Source: an uncultured Sulfitobacter sp.
GTDB lineage: Bacteria; Pseudomonadota; Alphaproteobacteria; Rhodobacterales; Rhodobacteraceae
Assembly: GCA_913060815.1 (NCBI GenBank)
Contig: CAJXSZ010000001.1
Location: 1 to 64,000, forward strand
Length of the DNA stretch: 64,000 nt
Direction of reading: 5' to 3'
Shown here: piece by piece, positions 63,945 to 64,000 of the stretch
Layout of the letters: each line of letters begins with the position of its first letter
How positions within the stretch are numbered: the stretch's first letter is position 1
Notes under the pieces: generated by a model
Told to the model about the DNA's origin: nothing
The model's database searches: none
What the model saw: the letters and a program-made list of their open reading frames with translations, nothing else
Made by a program: the position numbers and the translations under genes

Positions 63945-64000
63945 ATGCCTCAGATTTCCCTCGACGAGATTGAACAAACCGTCCGACAGGCATTGACCGC
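63945..64000 (+). CDS. Start of a gene cut by the window end (possibly Ldh-family oxidoreductase)
   Basis: An ATG with GGAG 9 bases before it opens a frame MPQISLDEIEQTVRQALT, then the window ends. The pattern resembles the N-terminus of malate/L-lactate (Ldh2-family) dehydrogenases, but 18 residues are not enough to be sure. Confidence 0.4.
   Translation, partial: MPQISLDEIEQTVRQALT

Noticed and set aside
1..64000. CRISPR arrays, tRNAs, rRNAs, phage or IS elements
   Set aside because: No evenly spaced repeats, no cloverleaf-like sequences, and no transposase, integrase or phage structural motifs were found on reading the gene content and gaps.

Overview
The window looks like a chromosomal segment of a marine Rhodobacteraceae bacterium (Roseobacter group). 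The reasons are the GC-rich, tightly packed gene layout, a betICBA-type choline-sulfate operon, a propionyl-CoA carboxylase cluster with a PccR-like regulator, a VPLPA-type C-terminal sorting signal, a short proline-tRNA synthetase, and several small proteins that I associate with roseobacters. I cannot name the genus with confidence. No phage, plasmid, IS element, CRISPR array, tRNA or rRNA gene was seen, and nearly all genes are intact core or near-core genes.

Layout. 1-5.7 kb: a TerC membrane protein with two very small membrane ORFs nearby, a 23S rRNA pseudouridine synthase, tRNA adenosine deaminase TadA, an MBL-fold hydrolase, and gatC-gatA. 5.7-11.3 kb: an excalibur lipoprotein, an AmpD-like amidase, the RNase P RNA, and a D-amino acid dehydrogenase-type flavoenzyme behind a tandem glycine riboswitch. 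L33, a P-loop kinase, a BI-1 protein and a DUF1127 protein follow. 11.4-18.4 kb: a LysR regulator, then histidinol-phosphatase-like hisN, 8-oxoguanine deaminase and a CAP lipoprotein in one operon. Guanine deaminase converges on it, and mgtE with 5-formyl-THF cyclo-ligase comes next. 18.4-28.3 kb: an AT-richer VPLPA-anchored secreted protein, YmdB-type phosphoesterase, two DMT exporters, two convergent SLC13-RCK transporters, YebC and a LysE/ArgO-type exporter.

28.3-33.8 kb is an osmoprotectant operon (betI, betC, betB, a small membrane protein, betA) behind a perfect palindrome that is a good BetI operator candidate. It converts choline-O-sulfate to choline to glycine betaine. 34.6-47.3 kb is a propionate module: PccR-like regulator, MFS transporter, pccB, four small genes, pccA, a DUF4174 protein, a sulfotransferase-like gene and methylmalonyl-CoA mutase followed by a VOC protein. 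Repeated TTTGCAAA boxes lie before pccR and before pccB. Together these enzymes take propionyl-CoA to succinyl-CoA, but no obvious epimerase of the classical type is present.

47.3-64 kb holds housekeeping and surface functions. These are a GNAT acetyltransferase, a DjlA-like co-chaperone, an EEP-family hydrolase, ppk-ppx (polyphosphate), an Hda-like DnaA regulator behind an AI-2E-family permease, a fasciclin protein, PepT, ProS, a PQQ-type sugar dehydrogenase, a beta-lactamase-fold hydrolase, a DUF2937 protein and the LolCE-LolD lipoprotein exporter. The least explained material is the set of small genes inside the pcc-mcm cluster, the structured leader before the LysE-type exporter, and a gene-end repeat found twice (23.1 kb and 57.7 kb) with a 27-base identical core. 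I found no clear case for a wholly new system; the pcc cluster accessory genes are the best lead.
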